Shown here piece by piece: positions 35,211-45,142 of a stretch of DNA of 64,000 bases. The notes under the pieces were generated by a model that searched no databases, was not told the origin of the DNA, and saw nothing but the letters and a program-made list of their open reading frames with translations. Every line of letters starts with the position of its first letter. Position 1 is the stretch's first letter. The translations under genes and the position numbers were made by a program. Origin of the DNA: Ureibacillus acetophenoni (GTDB lineage: Bacteria > Bacillota > Bacilli > Bacillales_A > Planococcaceae); assembly GCF_900220965.1 (NCBI RefSeq), contig NZ_OBQC01000001.1, positions 62,001 to 126,000 of the forward strand, read 5' to 3'.

Positions 35211-35955
35211 GCAAATAGAGTGTCGGGATTCGCAAATAAATTGCTGAAAATCGCAAATAAAGTACTCGGAATCGCAAGTAAATTAAAAATCGAAAATAAA
35301 GTGCTAGAATTCGCAAATAATAAGCTAATAATCGCAAATAGAGTACTCAGATTCGCAAGTAAAATAAAAATCGCAAATAGAATCCGGAAATTTCGCAAAT
35401 AAAGTACCGGAAATCGCAAATAAAGTACCCGGATTCGCAAGTAAAATAAAAACCCAAAATAGGATCCGGAAAATCGCAAATAAGCAGTCAATAATCGCAA
35501 ATTAAGTACCCGGAATCGCAAGTAAAATAAAAGTCGCAAATAGAATCCAGAAATTCGCAAATAAGCAGTCAATAATCGCAAATAAAATACCCGGATTCGC
35601 AAGTAAAATAAAAATCGCAAATAGAGTGCCGGAAATCGCAAATAAACAGTCAATAATCGCAAATAATATACCCGGATTTGCAAGTAAATAAAAAAATCGC
35701 AAATAGGATACGGAAATTCGCAAATAAACAGTCAATAATCGCAAGTAAATAAAAATTCGCAAATGGAATCCTGTAATTCGCAAATAAAGTGCCGAAATTC
35801 GCAAATAAGCAGTCAATAATCGCAAATAAAGTACCCGGATTCGCAAGTAAATAAAAAATCGCAAATGGAATCCTGTAATTCGCAAATAAAGTGCCGGAAA
35901 TCGCAAATAAACAGTCAACAATCGCAAATAAAGTCCCCGAATTCGCAAATAAAAA
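35211..35955. repeat. TCGCAA array 2 (81-nt higher-order period)
   Basis: Cores TCGCAAATA and TCGCAAGTA in plus orientation at 21- and 18-nt steps. The marker AGTCAATAATCGC recurs at 35486, 35567 and 35648, an exact 81-nt period. The array fills the gap between the convergent lipoprotein and ywpF genes and ends at the ywpF stop codon. Confidence 0.95.
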
Positions 35956-35961
35956 CTATAT

Positions 35962-36387
35962 TTAAATCTCCCTCAACTTCGGCCTTTCCTTCATCCCTTT
36001 TTCAAAACGGTCAATCAGCTCTTCTTTTGGTAGATCTTCTTCAAGAAGCAACTTGAGTAGATGCTCGGCATATTTCTTACGTAGCTGCGTAACCGCACCT
36101 TTTAACAAGACAGAGTAATTTCCGCGGATTTCGCGTATGTCGCTCACTACAACAGAAAATGGAGCGGGTTCGTTATCTGGGAATGAAATGACCACATGTA
36201 CGTCAACTACTTCACCTGATTTATGTAATTGCTGGAAGGTAGCTATATGTTCTTTTGAGATGAAAAGCTCTAACACCCATGATTTGTGACTGTTTTCTTG
36301 ATTAATGACAATACCGTCAATCAAAGGAAAGTTCTGCTTGCTATCCTCTTTAATCAATGCAAAAGAGAGCATTTTAAACGTCTTCAA
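35962..36387 (-). CDS. ywpF: YwpF-like conserved protein
   Basis: A conserved Bacillales protein of unknown function. I start at TTG 36387 (LKTFKMLSFALIKED), 8 nt after GGGGG, giving 141 residues, close to the B. subtilis YwpF length. The longer open frame to 36516 would add an unconserved leader. The sequence has the pattern PLIDGIVINQENSHKSWVLELF followed by a charged helical C-terminus. Located between the fabZ region and ssbB as in B. subtilis, on the opposite strand to its neighbours. Confidence 0.82.
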   Translation of the reverse strand: MKTFKMLSFALIKEDSKQNFPLIDGIVINQENSHKSWVLELFISKEHIATFQQLHKSGEVVDVHVVISFPDNEPAPFSVVVSDIREIRGNYSVLLKGAVTQLRKKYAEHLLKLLLEEDLPKEELIDRFEKGMKERPKLREI

Positions 36388-36530
36388 ATCGCATTCCCCC
36401 TTCAAAAAATAGATATTTTTAGTATAACATAGAAAATTGCGAAACTTTTTATTTGGCGGTTTTTTAAAAAACGTCTTGAGCTCATATTTCTCAACAATTT
36501 CCCCTATTTTGGGCAAAAATATGCCCTTTC

Positions 36531-36575
36531 AAAATTAAAATTTCACCCCCTGAAAACATGCCAAAAGTAGATTTT
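36531..36575 (+). promoter_or_regulatory. candidate ComK-box pair upstream of ssbB
   Basis: AAAAGTAGATTTT at 36563-36575 matches the ComK half-site AAAAN5TTTT exactly. AAAATTAAAATTT at 36531-36543 matches with one mismatch. The 19-bp gap is close to one of the allowed spacings of paired ComK boxes. ssbB is a ComK target in B. subtilis. Confidence 0.5.
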
Positions 36576-36634
36576 CAGATTTTGCCAAAAATGAACCTTT
36601 CAAAGTATGATGATAGCGAAAGGAGGTGCTAAAA

Positions 36635-37135
36635 ATGAACCAAGTCGGACTGGTAGGTCGAGTAACTAAAGATCCAGTACTTAGACAATTATCAGAAGGT
36701 CGAATACACGCCAGTTTTACAATCGCTATCAACAGAAACTACAAAAACAACGAAGGAATAGTTGAGGCAGATTTCGTTCAATGTAGTGCTTGGGGAAGGC
36801 TCGCTGAACGAATTGCTGAATACTGTGGTAAGGGATCACTTATTGGAGTGAATGGAAGGTTACAATCTAGATCCTATACGAATAAAGAAAACAAAAAAGT
36901 GTATTCGACTGAAGTACAAATCGATGATGTCCGATTCTATATATTAAAAATTCCAGCAAACAAAGTACAGAAGGAAAAGAATGTAAGTGAAGGTGCTCAA
37001 GTAGCAGAATCCAGCGCAACATTTGATTTTGGGGAAAATCAAACAATTGCAGTTGGAACAACACCAAGTGGTTCAAATGAATTATTAAACAGCTTTGAAT
37101 TACCAAAAACAGAAGAAGCATTACCAATCAGGTAA
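36635..37135 (+). CDS. ssbB: single-stranded DNA-binding protein, competence type
   Basis: Binds single-stranded DNA, in B. subtilis mainly during uptake in transformation. The OB fold occupies residues about 1-105 (MNQVGLVGRVTKDP, VQCSAWGRLAERI). A 60-residue Ser/Glu-rich tail follows and ends in ALPIR, without the acidic DDDIPF-type tip by which housekeeping SSB recruits partners. That tip is also absent in B. subtilis SsbB. ATG 36635 follows AAAGGAGGTG by 9 nt. The 297-base gap downstream shows no gene apart from the ywqA terminator. Confidence 0.9.
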   Translation: MNQVGLVGRVTKDPVLRQLSEGRIHASFTIAINRNYKNNEGIVEADFVQCSAWGRLAERIAEYCGKGSLIGVNGRLQSRSYTNKENKKVYSTEVQIDDVRFYILKIPANKVQKEKNVSEGAQVAESSATFDFGENQTIAVGTTPSGSNELLNSFELPKTEEALPIR

Positions 37136-37394
37136 TAAAACATGTTGAAGGAACAACAAAATCCATAACTTTTTCAATCAAATAAAAATCTCACTCCGAT
37201 AAAAATTACAGAACTGAATTCCAAAATTAGCTTTCGAGCTATATATGTATTCCTCTAAATAATTTGCCCCTAGAAAGGAGGTTTTAACATAAAAATCATT
37301 ACTGACTGACCGCCCAGTAGTGATACCATTTCTCCAACTCTACATAGCTAGAGTATGACAACTGAATAATGAAAGTAAGAGACAAACACGAGGC

Positions 37395-37432
37395 TAAAAA
37401 AAGAGTCGAAGCCATTGCGACTTCGACTCTGA
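37395..37432 (-). terminator. terminator of ywqA
   Basis: AGAGTCGAAG and CTTCGACTCT form a perfect 10-bp stem; reading the minus strand it is followed by a run of T (plus-strand A run at 37395-37402). It abuts the ywqA stop. Confidence 0.92.
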
Positions 37433-40273
37433 TTACCTTAAAACTGCAGCATCAAGTGTTAACAGATCCATTAATTCCTCATCTTGTAACTCTGTCAACC
37501 AGTTGCTTGATTGGATAAGCTCTTCAGAAAGGGCTGATTTAATTTCAATCATTTTATCAACCTTTTCTTCGATAGTTCCAATCGTAATAAATTTATGCAC
37601 TTGCACAAACTCAGTTTGACCAATACGATAAGCTCGGTCAGTAGCTTGGTTTTCGATGGCAGGATTCCACCAACGATCTGCGTGTAAAACGTGAGTCGCA
37701 GCCGTTAAATTTAAACCAGTTCCTCCAGCTTTTAAAGACAGTAAGAAAATAGGGAACTCTTTTGCCTGGAATGACTCAACCAGTGAATCTCGCTGACCTT
37801 TTGGCATACTTCCAGTCAAAAACGGAACATCCAAATCTAAAAGTTCACTGAAACAATGTTGTAGTAAATTCCCCATACCAATGTACTGAGTAAAAATTAA
37901 ACATTGCTCACCATTTTCAACAATTTCAGTGGCAAGCTCAACGATACTCTTTAATTTCACAGAACGCTCCATCATGGAATTTGCATCTTCAAAAGGTTCT
38001 TTTAAGTAAAGGGCAGGGTGATTACATAGCTGCTTTAACTTACTTAACATCTGTAGAATTCGACCCTTTTTCTCAAACCCAGTCATGTTTTCCATTTGAG
38101 TTACTGTATCTTGAATATATCCTTCATACAGCGCGGCTTGTTCGCTAGTTAAAGGACAGAATTTTTTCGTCTCTAATTTATCTGGTAAGTTTAATTGTAA
38201 ATCCGGATCATTTTTCGTTCTTCGTAATAAGAAGGGACGAATCTTAGCCCGTAAGATCTCTTTATGTTGCTCTGATTCATCACGTTCGATAGGCAATATA
38301 AACTGCTCTTGGAATTTTCCGAAACTACCTAAATAACCTTTATGAATAAAATCAAAAATCGCCCACAACTCAGATAATCTATTTTCAATCGGTGTTCCTG
38401 TTAATGCAATATGATGTAGTCCTTTTAATTTACGAATTGATTTAGATTGGAGTGTTTGCATATTTTTAATATTTTGAGCTTCATCCAAAACTATTGTTGA
38501 CCAATGAATCTTTTCTAAAAAGTCGACATCTTGAGAAATCGTCCCGTAAGTCGTTAATATAATATGTGGTTTTTCATCTTCTACAAATGAACGGAAAGCA
38601 TCTTCTTTTAATCGTGAACTACTGTAATGTGTAGAAACGCGCAAACTCGGAGCAAATCGTGCTAATTCCTTTTGCCAGTTTCCTAATACAGATGTCGGAC
38701 AAACAATAATGGTTGGTGCAGTTTCTCCAAGTGTTTCAACCGTATGCAATACATAACTAATTAATTGGACTGTTTTTCCGAGTCCCATATCATCAGCTAA
38801 AATGGCGCCAAACTGCTGTTCTCTCATAAATACTAGCCATTCCAAACCTTCTTGCTGATATGGTCGTAACTCAGCCTGTAATGAATCCGGAAGTTGTACT
38901 AGTGGTAAACCTTTCTTATCTTGCAGTTGTTCAACATAAGTTTTTAAAGATCTTTGCATTTCAAAGGTAAATAAAGGATCGTCCCGCTCATCATCTTCTA
39001 AGTCATCGTCTTCTTGCAAAGGAGCAGTAAGTTCTTCAGGTAACTCACGGAATAATAATTCACGAACTGTCCAATTTTCCTTTTCCGCTTGATCCATAAG
39101 TTCACGGATTTCATTCATCCATTCAGCATCTAAGCGGAACCACTCCGTACCAACACGGATGAATTCACGTTTTTCATTTACCATTTGAATGAATTGCTCT
39201 TCAGAAATTTTAGAACCACCAAGTGAAAGATTCCACTTAAACGTTAAGATATCATCAAGTCCGGCCACTTTTCGTGTCGTTTGACTAGTAGCACTAACTC
39301 GAACGCGCATTTTAGATTGCTTTAACTCTTTTAACCAAGCCGGTAAGATAACATCAAATCCAAGTGCTTGTAATTTAGCGAAATCATTACGTAATAATGA
39401 ACGTACTTGAGTGTCTTCTAATTCCGCATGCAACAAGACATCTTGCGAAATACCAGGTTGATCTATTTGAATCAACTCCAGCATTTGCTTTTGCATAGAT
39501 TCAATTTCATCTGCGTAAGCTTCCCATTTCATTGGAAGTACTTGCTTAATTGGCAAATGGCGTTTTCGAACTGGAGGAGTCCATAATTTTGCTGTTTTTA
39601 CAGAACTAATGACAGTTTCAAGTAACCAAACTTCTTGAGTATCTTCTGGTTCGCTTAACCTTAGTGAAACACGTACATCTCCAATGGTACGTTCGTTATT
39701 TAGTGGCCAGCCACCTTCTTTAAAGAACGGGATGAGCGCCGGGATATCTTCATTTGTTAAACCAGCATAAATTAATTTTTGCTTTGTTGCAGTATTGAGT
39801 AGTTCTTGACATTTTGGCAGATCCACTTCGGAAGGATAAAAGTTACTCATTACGTATTCATCTTTACTAAAAACTTCGGGTAGCTCGAACTTGAGCCCGT
39901 CTTCTTCAGTAAGTAGAGCATAATCCCAAAGCGCGGAACTGTTCCATAGTTGTTGAACGGATTTCACTACTCGTAGGAGCTTATCTGAATTCTCATCAGC
40001 ACCATCGATTTGCACAAAAGGATGGGCAATCTTAGGTGACATTAAATCCATCAACTCACTTAAAGTCAAAAAGATTGTGTTTTCTTCCGTGTTTGCACTG
40101 AGCCCGAAAAAGTTTTGCTCGTATCGATAAAATAACAGATGCGCCCACGAGCTCACCGGTAATGTAAATGAGTCATCCGATGTTGAAACAGCCTTTACAG
40201 TATAGAAACCTGGTTCCCGCTCAACTAGCTGGATTCTTATGGACTTTGTAAAAGGTGAGGTGATCTGCATCAT
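37433..40273 (-). CDS. ywqA: SNF2-family DNA helicase/translocase YwqA
   Basis: A 946-residue ATP-driven DNA translocase of the Swi2/Snf2 family. An N-terminal region of about 450 residues contains the bacterial SNF2 N-terminal domain. The helicase core begins about residue 465 with motif I DDMGLGKTVQ and motif II DEAQNIKN, and the C-terminal half carries GGTGLNLTAATHV and the ATDRAYRIGQ motif VI. Start ATG overlaps the end of the upstream SWIM-protein gene by 4 nt, so the two are coupled and probably act together on DNA or RNA polymerase complexes. Matches the ywqA-ywqB pair of B. subtilis. Confidence 0.93.
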   Translation of the reverse strand: MMQITSPFTKSIRIQLVEREPGFYTVKAVSTSDDSFTLPVSSWAHLLFYRYEQNFFGLSANTEENTIFLTLSELMDLMSPKIAHPFVQIDGADENSDKLLRVVKSVQQLWNSSALWDYALLTEEDGLKFELPEVFSKDEYVMSNFYPSEVDLPKCQELLNTATKQKLIYAGLTNEDIPALIPFFKEGGWPLNNERTIGDVRVSLRLSEPEDTQEVWLLETVISSVKTAKLWTPPVRKRHLPIKQVLPMKWEAYADEIESMQKQMLELIQIDQPGISQDVLLHAELEDTQVRSLLRNDFAKLQALGFDVILPAWLKELKQSKMRVRVSATSQTTRKVAGLDDILTFKWNLSLGGSKISEEQFIQMVNEKREFIRVGTEWFRLDAEWMNEIRELMDQAEKENWTVRELLFRELPEELTAPLQEDDDLEDDERDDPLFTFEMQRSLKTYVEQLQDKKGLPLVQLPDSLQAELRPYQQEGLEWLVFMREQQFGAILADDMGLGKTVQLISYVLHTVETLGETAPTIIVCPTSVLGNWQKELARFAPSLRVSTHYSSSRLKEDAFRSFVEDEKPHIILTTYGTISQDVDFLEKIHWSTIVLDEAQNIKNMQTLQSKSIRKLKGLHHIALTGTPIENRLSELWAIFDFIHKGYLGSFGKFQEQFILPIERDESEQHKEILRAKIRPFLLRRTKNDPDLQLNLPDKLETKKFCPLTSEQAALYEGYIQDTVTQMENMTGFEKKGRILQMLSKLKQLCNHPALYLKEPFEDANSMMERSVKLKSIVELATEIVENGEQCLIFTQYIGMGNLLQHCFSELLDLDVPFLTGSMPKGQRDSLVESFQAKEFPIFLLSLKAGGTGLNLTAATHVLHADRWWNPAIENQATDRAYRIGQTEFVQVHKFITIGTIEEKVDKMIEIKSALSEELIQSSNWLTELQDEELMDLLTLDAAVLR

Positions 40274-41844
40274 AATAGTAGATTTCCTTTCTCTAACTCT
40301 TCCTGAAGTGCACGCAATCGTTTATTTTGCTCTTTCACAGTTTGAATATAGTCTGACCAAAAGTTAACTTTTCCACTTTTTTTAGCGGCAGATTTCATCA
40401 TTTTCCAAATGCGAACTGCTTGTTTGTAGTTTAACCGAGATTTTTGATTCACTTCCTCCATCGCATAAAAGTGATATAGAGGGAGTGTTGCATGTGGAGC
40501 TTCATCTATCACTTCTCGTAAACCGCAAGATTCCAAATACGAAATAGAAGATGGATGCAGTTGATGAAGGGCAGCCCACTCTTCATAACGTTTGTTTTTT
40601 AACAAATACATTGAAAAAGGTTGGATCCCGTAAACACCAAATGCGGAATATAAAGATTGTTCTTCATATTCAGTGAGTGCAATATTTTCATATAATTTAC
40701 TTACTTTTTTTACATAGGATTGGCGGAATCCAGGTTGCAAATAATGGTTCAGGAATTTATTTAAATAAGGTAAAATCGCTTTTAAGATTAGTTCAGTCGC
40801 AAGTGAGTCGTTTTTGGAAACAGAAAACTTTGCTAAACCGAAATATAACAATAATTGTTCTTCGTAAATCGTTGCTAAATTCGCTTTTAACTCGTCATAG
40901 TTTTTCAAAATAATAAAAAACATGTTTTTAATAACTTTCGCTGTAACGTCATTTTCGAGCGCAGTTGCATTTTCAATAAGTTCAAGCTCTTCAATGGCCC
41001 GACGTCTTTCGATAAACATCGTATCCCAGAATAATAAATAAAGGTTCATTCTTCGGTTAATATGGCCTTCGCGTTGAGTAATGAATTCGCGCACCATTTT
41101 TTGAAGAACATCATAAAACGGATCCATGGCAAATAGACGAGACCGTGCTGTAATTTCTTGAATGTGGTTCTGTAATGAGTCATAACGTCGATCGAAAAAG
41201 TATTCGAAATAGTCATTTTCCATTCGGGAACCTGTTTTTGTGAGATATTCCCAAATTATATTCAACACGGAAAGTTCCATGAAAATATTGTAAAGCGGTT
41301 GCCATTCACGCTCAAAAGGTAAGTGTTTTTTCAATTTAGACAGTGCGTTGTCAGCCATTGTTGAAATAAGGTAGCTATCTAAACGTGCTTCCCCTCGTAG
41401 TATGTGTGACATGACTTCATCGACCATCGTTTGCCAGCTCTCTGGACTCCGTTCTCCTGCTAACACATGTAGGGAAACATTTTTCTTCTCCCGCCAATTT
41501 GCAGCCCAATCCTGTACGGAATCTAAATATTGATAGAGCGACAAAATCACACTTACTTTATGACGGCACATTCCATCTTGTGGACAACTGCAAACAATAA
41601 GTTTGTGATTAAAATCAATGGTCACATCCGGTGGACTAACATCTTGTACAAATATGTAAAGTCGTTTCTGCGTCGGAATATATCGTTGAAACAAAACAGA
41701 TTTATTGCGCACCGCAAAAAGTGCACGTCGAACAAGCTCCTCATCCTCTGTCACAGAAGGATGGAGCGTCCGTTCAATCTGATCGACCTGTTCATAGATA
41801 AATGCCGAATGTTCTCGCGCAATTTCTGAAACCGATAAACTCAT
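40270..41844 (-). CDS. ywqB: SWIM zinc-finger protein YwqB
   Basis: A 524-residue protein with a SWIM zinc-binding motif CxC-x5-CxH (CSCPQDGMCRH, near residues 87-97), a module used for DNA or protein binding. The rest is long and helical without a recognised catalytic domain. It is encoded immediately upstream of and overlapping the SNF2 helicase ywqA. SWIM proteins recurrently pair with SNF2 helicases in bacteria, which suggests they form one complex. Its 5' side faces the TCGCAA array at 42 kb. Confidence 0.9.
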   Translation of the reverse strand: MSLSVSEIAREHSAFIYEQVDQIERTLHPSVTEDEELVRRALFAVRNKSVLFQRYIPTQKRLYIFVQDVSPPDVTIDFNHKLIVCSCPQDGMCRHKVSVILSLYQYLDSVQDWAANWREKKNVSLHVLAGERSPESWQTMVDEVMSHILRGEARLDSYLISTMADNALSKLKKHLPFEREWQPLYNIFMELSVLNIIWEYLTKTGSRMENDYFEYFFDRRYDSLQNHIQEITARSRLFAMDPFYDVLQKMVREFITQREGHINRRMNLYLLFWDTMFIERRRAIEELELIENATALENDVTAKVIKNMFFIILKNYDELKANLATIYEEQLLLYFGLAKFSVSKNDSLATELILKAILPYLNKFLNHYLQPGFRQSYVKKVSKLYENIALTEYEEQSLYSAFGVYGIQPFSMYLLKNKRYEEWAALHQLHPSSISYLESCGLREVIDEAPHATLPLYHFYAMEEVNQKSRLNYKQAVRIWKMMKSAAKKSGKVNFWSDYIQTVKEQNKRLRALQEELEKGNLLL

Positions 41845-41882
41845 CTGACCTCTCCCTAAACTATTGCTTTATATTTTCGTTA

Positions 41883-41913
41883 GGCGGGCTGTACCTTGGT
41901 TGGCCAGCCCGCC
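41883..41913. other. GC-rich hairpin upstream of ywqB
   Basis: GGCGGGCTG pairs perfectly with CAGCCCGCC over a 13-nt loop, 38 bp before the ywqB start on its 5' side. Much more GC-rich than its surroundings. It could be a terminator blocking read-through from the array, or a leader structure. Confidence 0.6.
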
Positions 41914-42015
41914 GGAAACCTTAAATTTATCAAAAAAAGCCCTTCCTTTCATTATACCTTGAAAAATACCGAATGATAAGTAAAAGGAGAGGGAGAGGTG
42001 TTAGCACTAGTTTTA

Positions 42016-43316
42016 AAAATCGCAAATGGATTACCGGAAATCGCAAATAAGCAATGTAAATTCGCAAGTAAATCACCCGATATCGCAAGTAAAATAAGAA
42101 TCGCAAATAGAGTTCTGAAATTCGCAAATAGAGCACCGGAAATCGCAAATAAGGATATGAAATTCGCAAGTAAAATACTCAATATCGCAAGTAAATCAAG
42201 AAACGCAAATAGAATTCTAAAATTCGCAAATAGAGCACCGGAAATCGCAAATAGAGTTCTAAAATTCGCAAATAGCCCCCAGGAAATCGCAAATACACCC
42301 CGGGAAATCGCAAATAAGCAATGTAAATTCGCAAGTAACTCACCCGATATCGCAAATAAACTGTGAATCGCAAATAGAGTTCCGGAATTCGCAAATAGAC
42401 CACAGGAAATCGCAAATAAGCTATGTAAATTCGCAAGTAAACCACCCGATATCGCAAATAAAATAAGAATCGCAAATAGAGTTCCGAAATTCGCAAATAG
42501 ACCCCAGGAAATCGCAAATAAGCAATGTAAATTCGCAAGTAAACCACCCGATATCGCAAATAAAATAAGAATCGCAAATAGAGTTCTGAAATTCGCAAAT
42601 AGAGCACCGGAAATCGCAAATAAGCAATGTAAATTCGCAAGTAAACCACCCGATATCGCAAATAACATAAGAATCGCAAATAGAGTTCCGAAATTCGCAA
42701 ATAGAGCACCGGAAATCGCAAATAAGGATATGAAATACGCAAGTAAAATACTCAATATCGCAAGTAAATCAAGAAACGCAAATAGAGTTCTAAAATTCGC
42801 AAATAGACTACAGGAAATCGCAAATAAGCAATGTAAATTCGCAAGTAAATCACCCGATATCGCAAATAAAATAAGAATTGCAAATAGAGTTCTGAAATTC
42901 GCAAGTAAATCACTCGATACGCAAATAAAATAAGAATCGCGAATAGAGTTCCGAAATTCGCAAATAGAGCACCGGAAATCGCAAATAAGCAATGTAAATT
43001 CGCAAGTAAATCACATGATATCGCAAATAAAATAAGAATCGCAAATAGAGTTCCGAAATTCGCAAATAGACTACAGGAAATCGCAAATAAGCAATGTAAA
43101 TTCGCAAGTAAATCACATGATATCGCAAATAAAATAAGAATCGCAAATAGAGTTCCGGAAATCGCAAATAGACCCCAGGAAATCGCAAATAAGCTATGTA
43201 AATTCGCAAGTAAACCACCCGATATCGCAAATAAAATAAGAATCGCAAATAGAGTACTAAAATTCGCAAATAGACCACGTGAAAACCGCAAATAAGCGTA
43301 TCCAATTCACAAGTAC
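42016..43316. repeat. TCGCAA array 3 (102-nt higher-order period)
   Basis: About 1.3 kb of TCGCAA(A/G)TA cores in plus orientation with 21-nt and 18-nt steps. The marker ATAAGAATCGC ends at 42469, 42571 and 42673, a 102-nt higher-order period (four 21-nt steps plus one 18). The last degenerate cores run into the ribosome-binding site of the NERD gene. It lies in the divergent gap between ywqB and that gene. Confidence 0.95.
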
Positions 43317-43330
43317 TGGAGGAATCACAA

Positions 43331-44293
43331 TTGATAATTTTAAAAAGAACAAAATCATTTTCACATCTAGCCCTTGAGTCTTTATTTAGAAGATTAAAAA
43401 CAAATGACCCTACAAAATATAAGAATTATAGGGATGAATATATAAAATTGAATGTTGGATATGAGGGGGAACTTCAGGCTGATCGGGAATGGGATGAGTT
43501 AGAAATTCCAGTGAATTATTCATTACTTCACAATTATGAAACGTTAAGCGATATTGGGAGATCTCATCAAATGGATACGGTCTTTCTATGTCAACATTTT
43601 ATTTGGATAATTGATATAAAGAATTTTTCTGGGATATTAATGTTTGATGAAGATAAAAGTCAATTTTTGCGAAAGGATTTTGAGGGGGACATTAATGGTT
43701 ATTATAACCCAGTTGATCAAATTGAAAGACATGCAAGGTTCATTAACCGACTATTCAAAAAGTGGGGAATCAATTTACCAGTAGAAGTTGCTGTCATTAT
43801 AGTAAAAGATTCAACAATCATTCAGAATGCTCCCAAATTTGTACCCGTTTTTCATTTAAGTGGTTTACAATCGAAGCTTAACAAACTGTTTCAAAAACAT
43901 CCAAATCCATATATAACCGATTTTCAATATAATGAGATAAAGAAGAGATTATTAGTTGGATTGAAACGTAAAATATGGAGACCAAGTGTTGATAGTAGGG
44001 ATATAGCCAGAGGTGTTCTATGTAGAAATTGCAATTATAGAACAGCAATGGAATTTAAACACGGTACATTTATATGTCCACTTTGTAATAGAAAAAGTAA
44101 AAACGCCTTTTTGGAAGCAATATATGACTATAAATATTTGTTTAGTAATTCGTTTACCAATAGTGAAATAAGAGAATTTTTAAACATTAAATCCATATAT
44201 TCAACAACAAGGTTATTAACGAGACTAAACTTTGAAACTAGCGGATCATATAGAAATAGAAAATATAAAATACCAGATGAAATTAGAAAGTAA
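43331..44293 (+). CDS. NERD-domain nuclease-related protein with zinc ribbon
   Basis: A 320-residue protein. Residues about 40-160 match the NERD (nuclease-related) domain, with the acidic-lysine pattern of a PD-(D/E)XK-like fold visible as GYEGE, HQMDTVF and IDIKNFSG. A C-terminal zinc ribbon (CRNC...CPLC, about 236-260) precedes a Lys/Arg-rich tail. The substrate and biological role are unknown; such proteins occur near mobile or variable regions. Translation appears to start at TTG 43331, 8 nt after GGAGG, the codon itself lying in sequence that continues the repeat (ATCACAATTG). AT-rich composition suggests transfer. The following 190 bases show no gene. Confidence 0.82.
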   Translation: MIILKRTKSFSHLALESLFRRLKTNDPTKYKNYRDEYIKLNVGYEGELQADREWDELEIPVNYSLLHNYETLSDIGRSHQMDTVFLCQHFIWIIDIKNFSGILMFDEDKSQFLRKDFEGDINGYYNPVDQIERHARFINRLFKKWGINLPVEVAVIIVKDSTIIQNAPKFVPVFHLSGLQSKLNKLFQKHPNPYITDFQYNEIKKRLLVGLKRKIWRPSVDSRDIARGVLCRNCNYRTAMEFKHGTFICPLCNRKSKNAFLEAIYDYKYLFSNSFTNSEIREFLNIKSIYSTTRLLTRLNFETSGSYRNRKYKIPDEIRK

Positions 44294-44483
44294 AGTAGTT
44301 CAAAATACTTACTAATGTAATGAAAAATAGGTTAATAATCAGTTTTATAAGCATAATAAAATACAAAATATTGCAAGGAATATTAAAAAACAATCAATAT
44401 TCGTAAATATAATATTTACAAAATTCTACAAATTTATTAAAATAATGGATAAATTAGCACATTTGGAAATGGAGGAATCGCAA

Positions 44484-44819
44484 TTGCGAAGGTATGAAAT
44501 TACAATTCCACAATCGAATATTGGACAATTACGACACTCTGACTTTCAATGGACTTTTACGGTATATGAGGATCTTGTAAATGAGTGTCGCGCACAATAC
44601 TCATCTTCTGAACTTTATAAAGAATTTACTAAGATTCAAGTGGATGATGTACTTTATGAAAGTGTTATATTTGATTTTATTCAAGGAAAATTAATTCTTG
44701 AAACCAATGAAAGAGAAAGAAATAAAGTACTTAGAATCCTAAAATACTTTACAGTCAAAATATCACCCACATCACGTATGATATTCTTAAACTCTAAGAA
44801 AAGCGATGGAGTTTTGTAA
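44484..44819 (+). CDS. hypothetical protein, 111 residues
   Basis: Not recognised. Soluble, mixed charge, no membrane segment (MRRYEITIPQSNIGQLRHSDF...). I choose TTG 44484, 8 nt after GGAGG, because the context GGAGGAATCGCAATTG is almost identical to the start of the NERD gene (GGAGGAATCACAATTG). An ATG at 44445 in frame lacks a good binding site. The 320 bases after it contain no gene, only the inverted repeat near 45055-45104. Confidence 0.6.
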   Translation: MRRYEITIPQSNIGQLRHSDFQWTFTVYEDLVNECRAQYSSSELYKEFTKIQVDDVLYESVIFDFIQGKLILETNERERNKVLRILKYFTVKISPTSRMIFLNSKKSDGVL

Positions 44820-45054
44820 TGTACATAGAGGATGCCCCACCTAAAGACCCCGCAATGTAAAAACTTCACCTGTGAAATTAAAAATGAACCTAAAATTGAA
44901 GCATCCTAAAACATGATAACTACACAATATTTCAAAATTCGATGTTCTGTTGAAGTTTGAAAGAAGAAAAGTGTGGAGAACATATCATTATCGGCATCTT
45001 ACAATCGTATAAATAAATAAGCGGATTATCTCTACAGAGAAATAAACGCCGGAT

Positions 45055-45104
45055 TTGTAAGCGAAACACCACATAAAAAGAAAGAAAAAGTGCAATCGCT
45101 TACA
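45055..45104. promoter_or_regulatory. inverted repeat with a catabolite-response-element match
   Basis: TTGTAAGCG at about 45055 and CGCTTACAA at about 45097 form an inverted repeat. The right half, read on the minus strand, is TGTAAGCGATTGCA (45091-45104), which fits the cre consensus TGTNANCGNTNNCA at every fixed position. It lies 39 bp upstream of the IDEAL-domain gene. Confidence 0.45.
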
Positions 45105-45142
45105 AGGTCAGATGTTAGAACTTCTATTTTAGGAGGGGAATT

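Noticed and set aside
42016-43316. CRISPR array
   Set aside because: The conserved core is only about 9-10 nt in a 21-nt step, linkers recur in a higher-order unit rather than being unique, and no cas genes are nearby.
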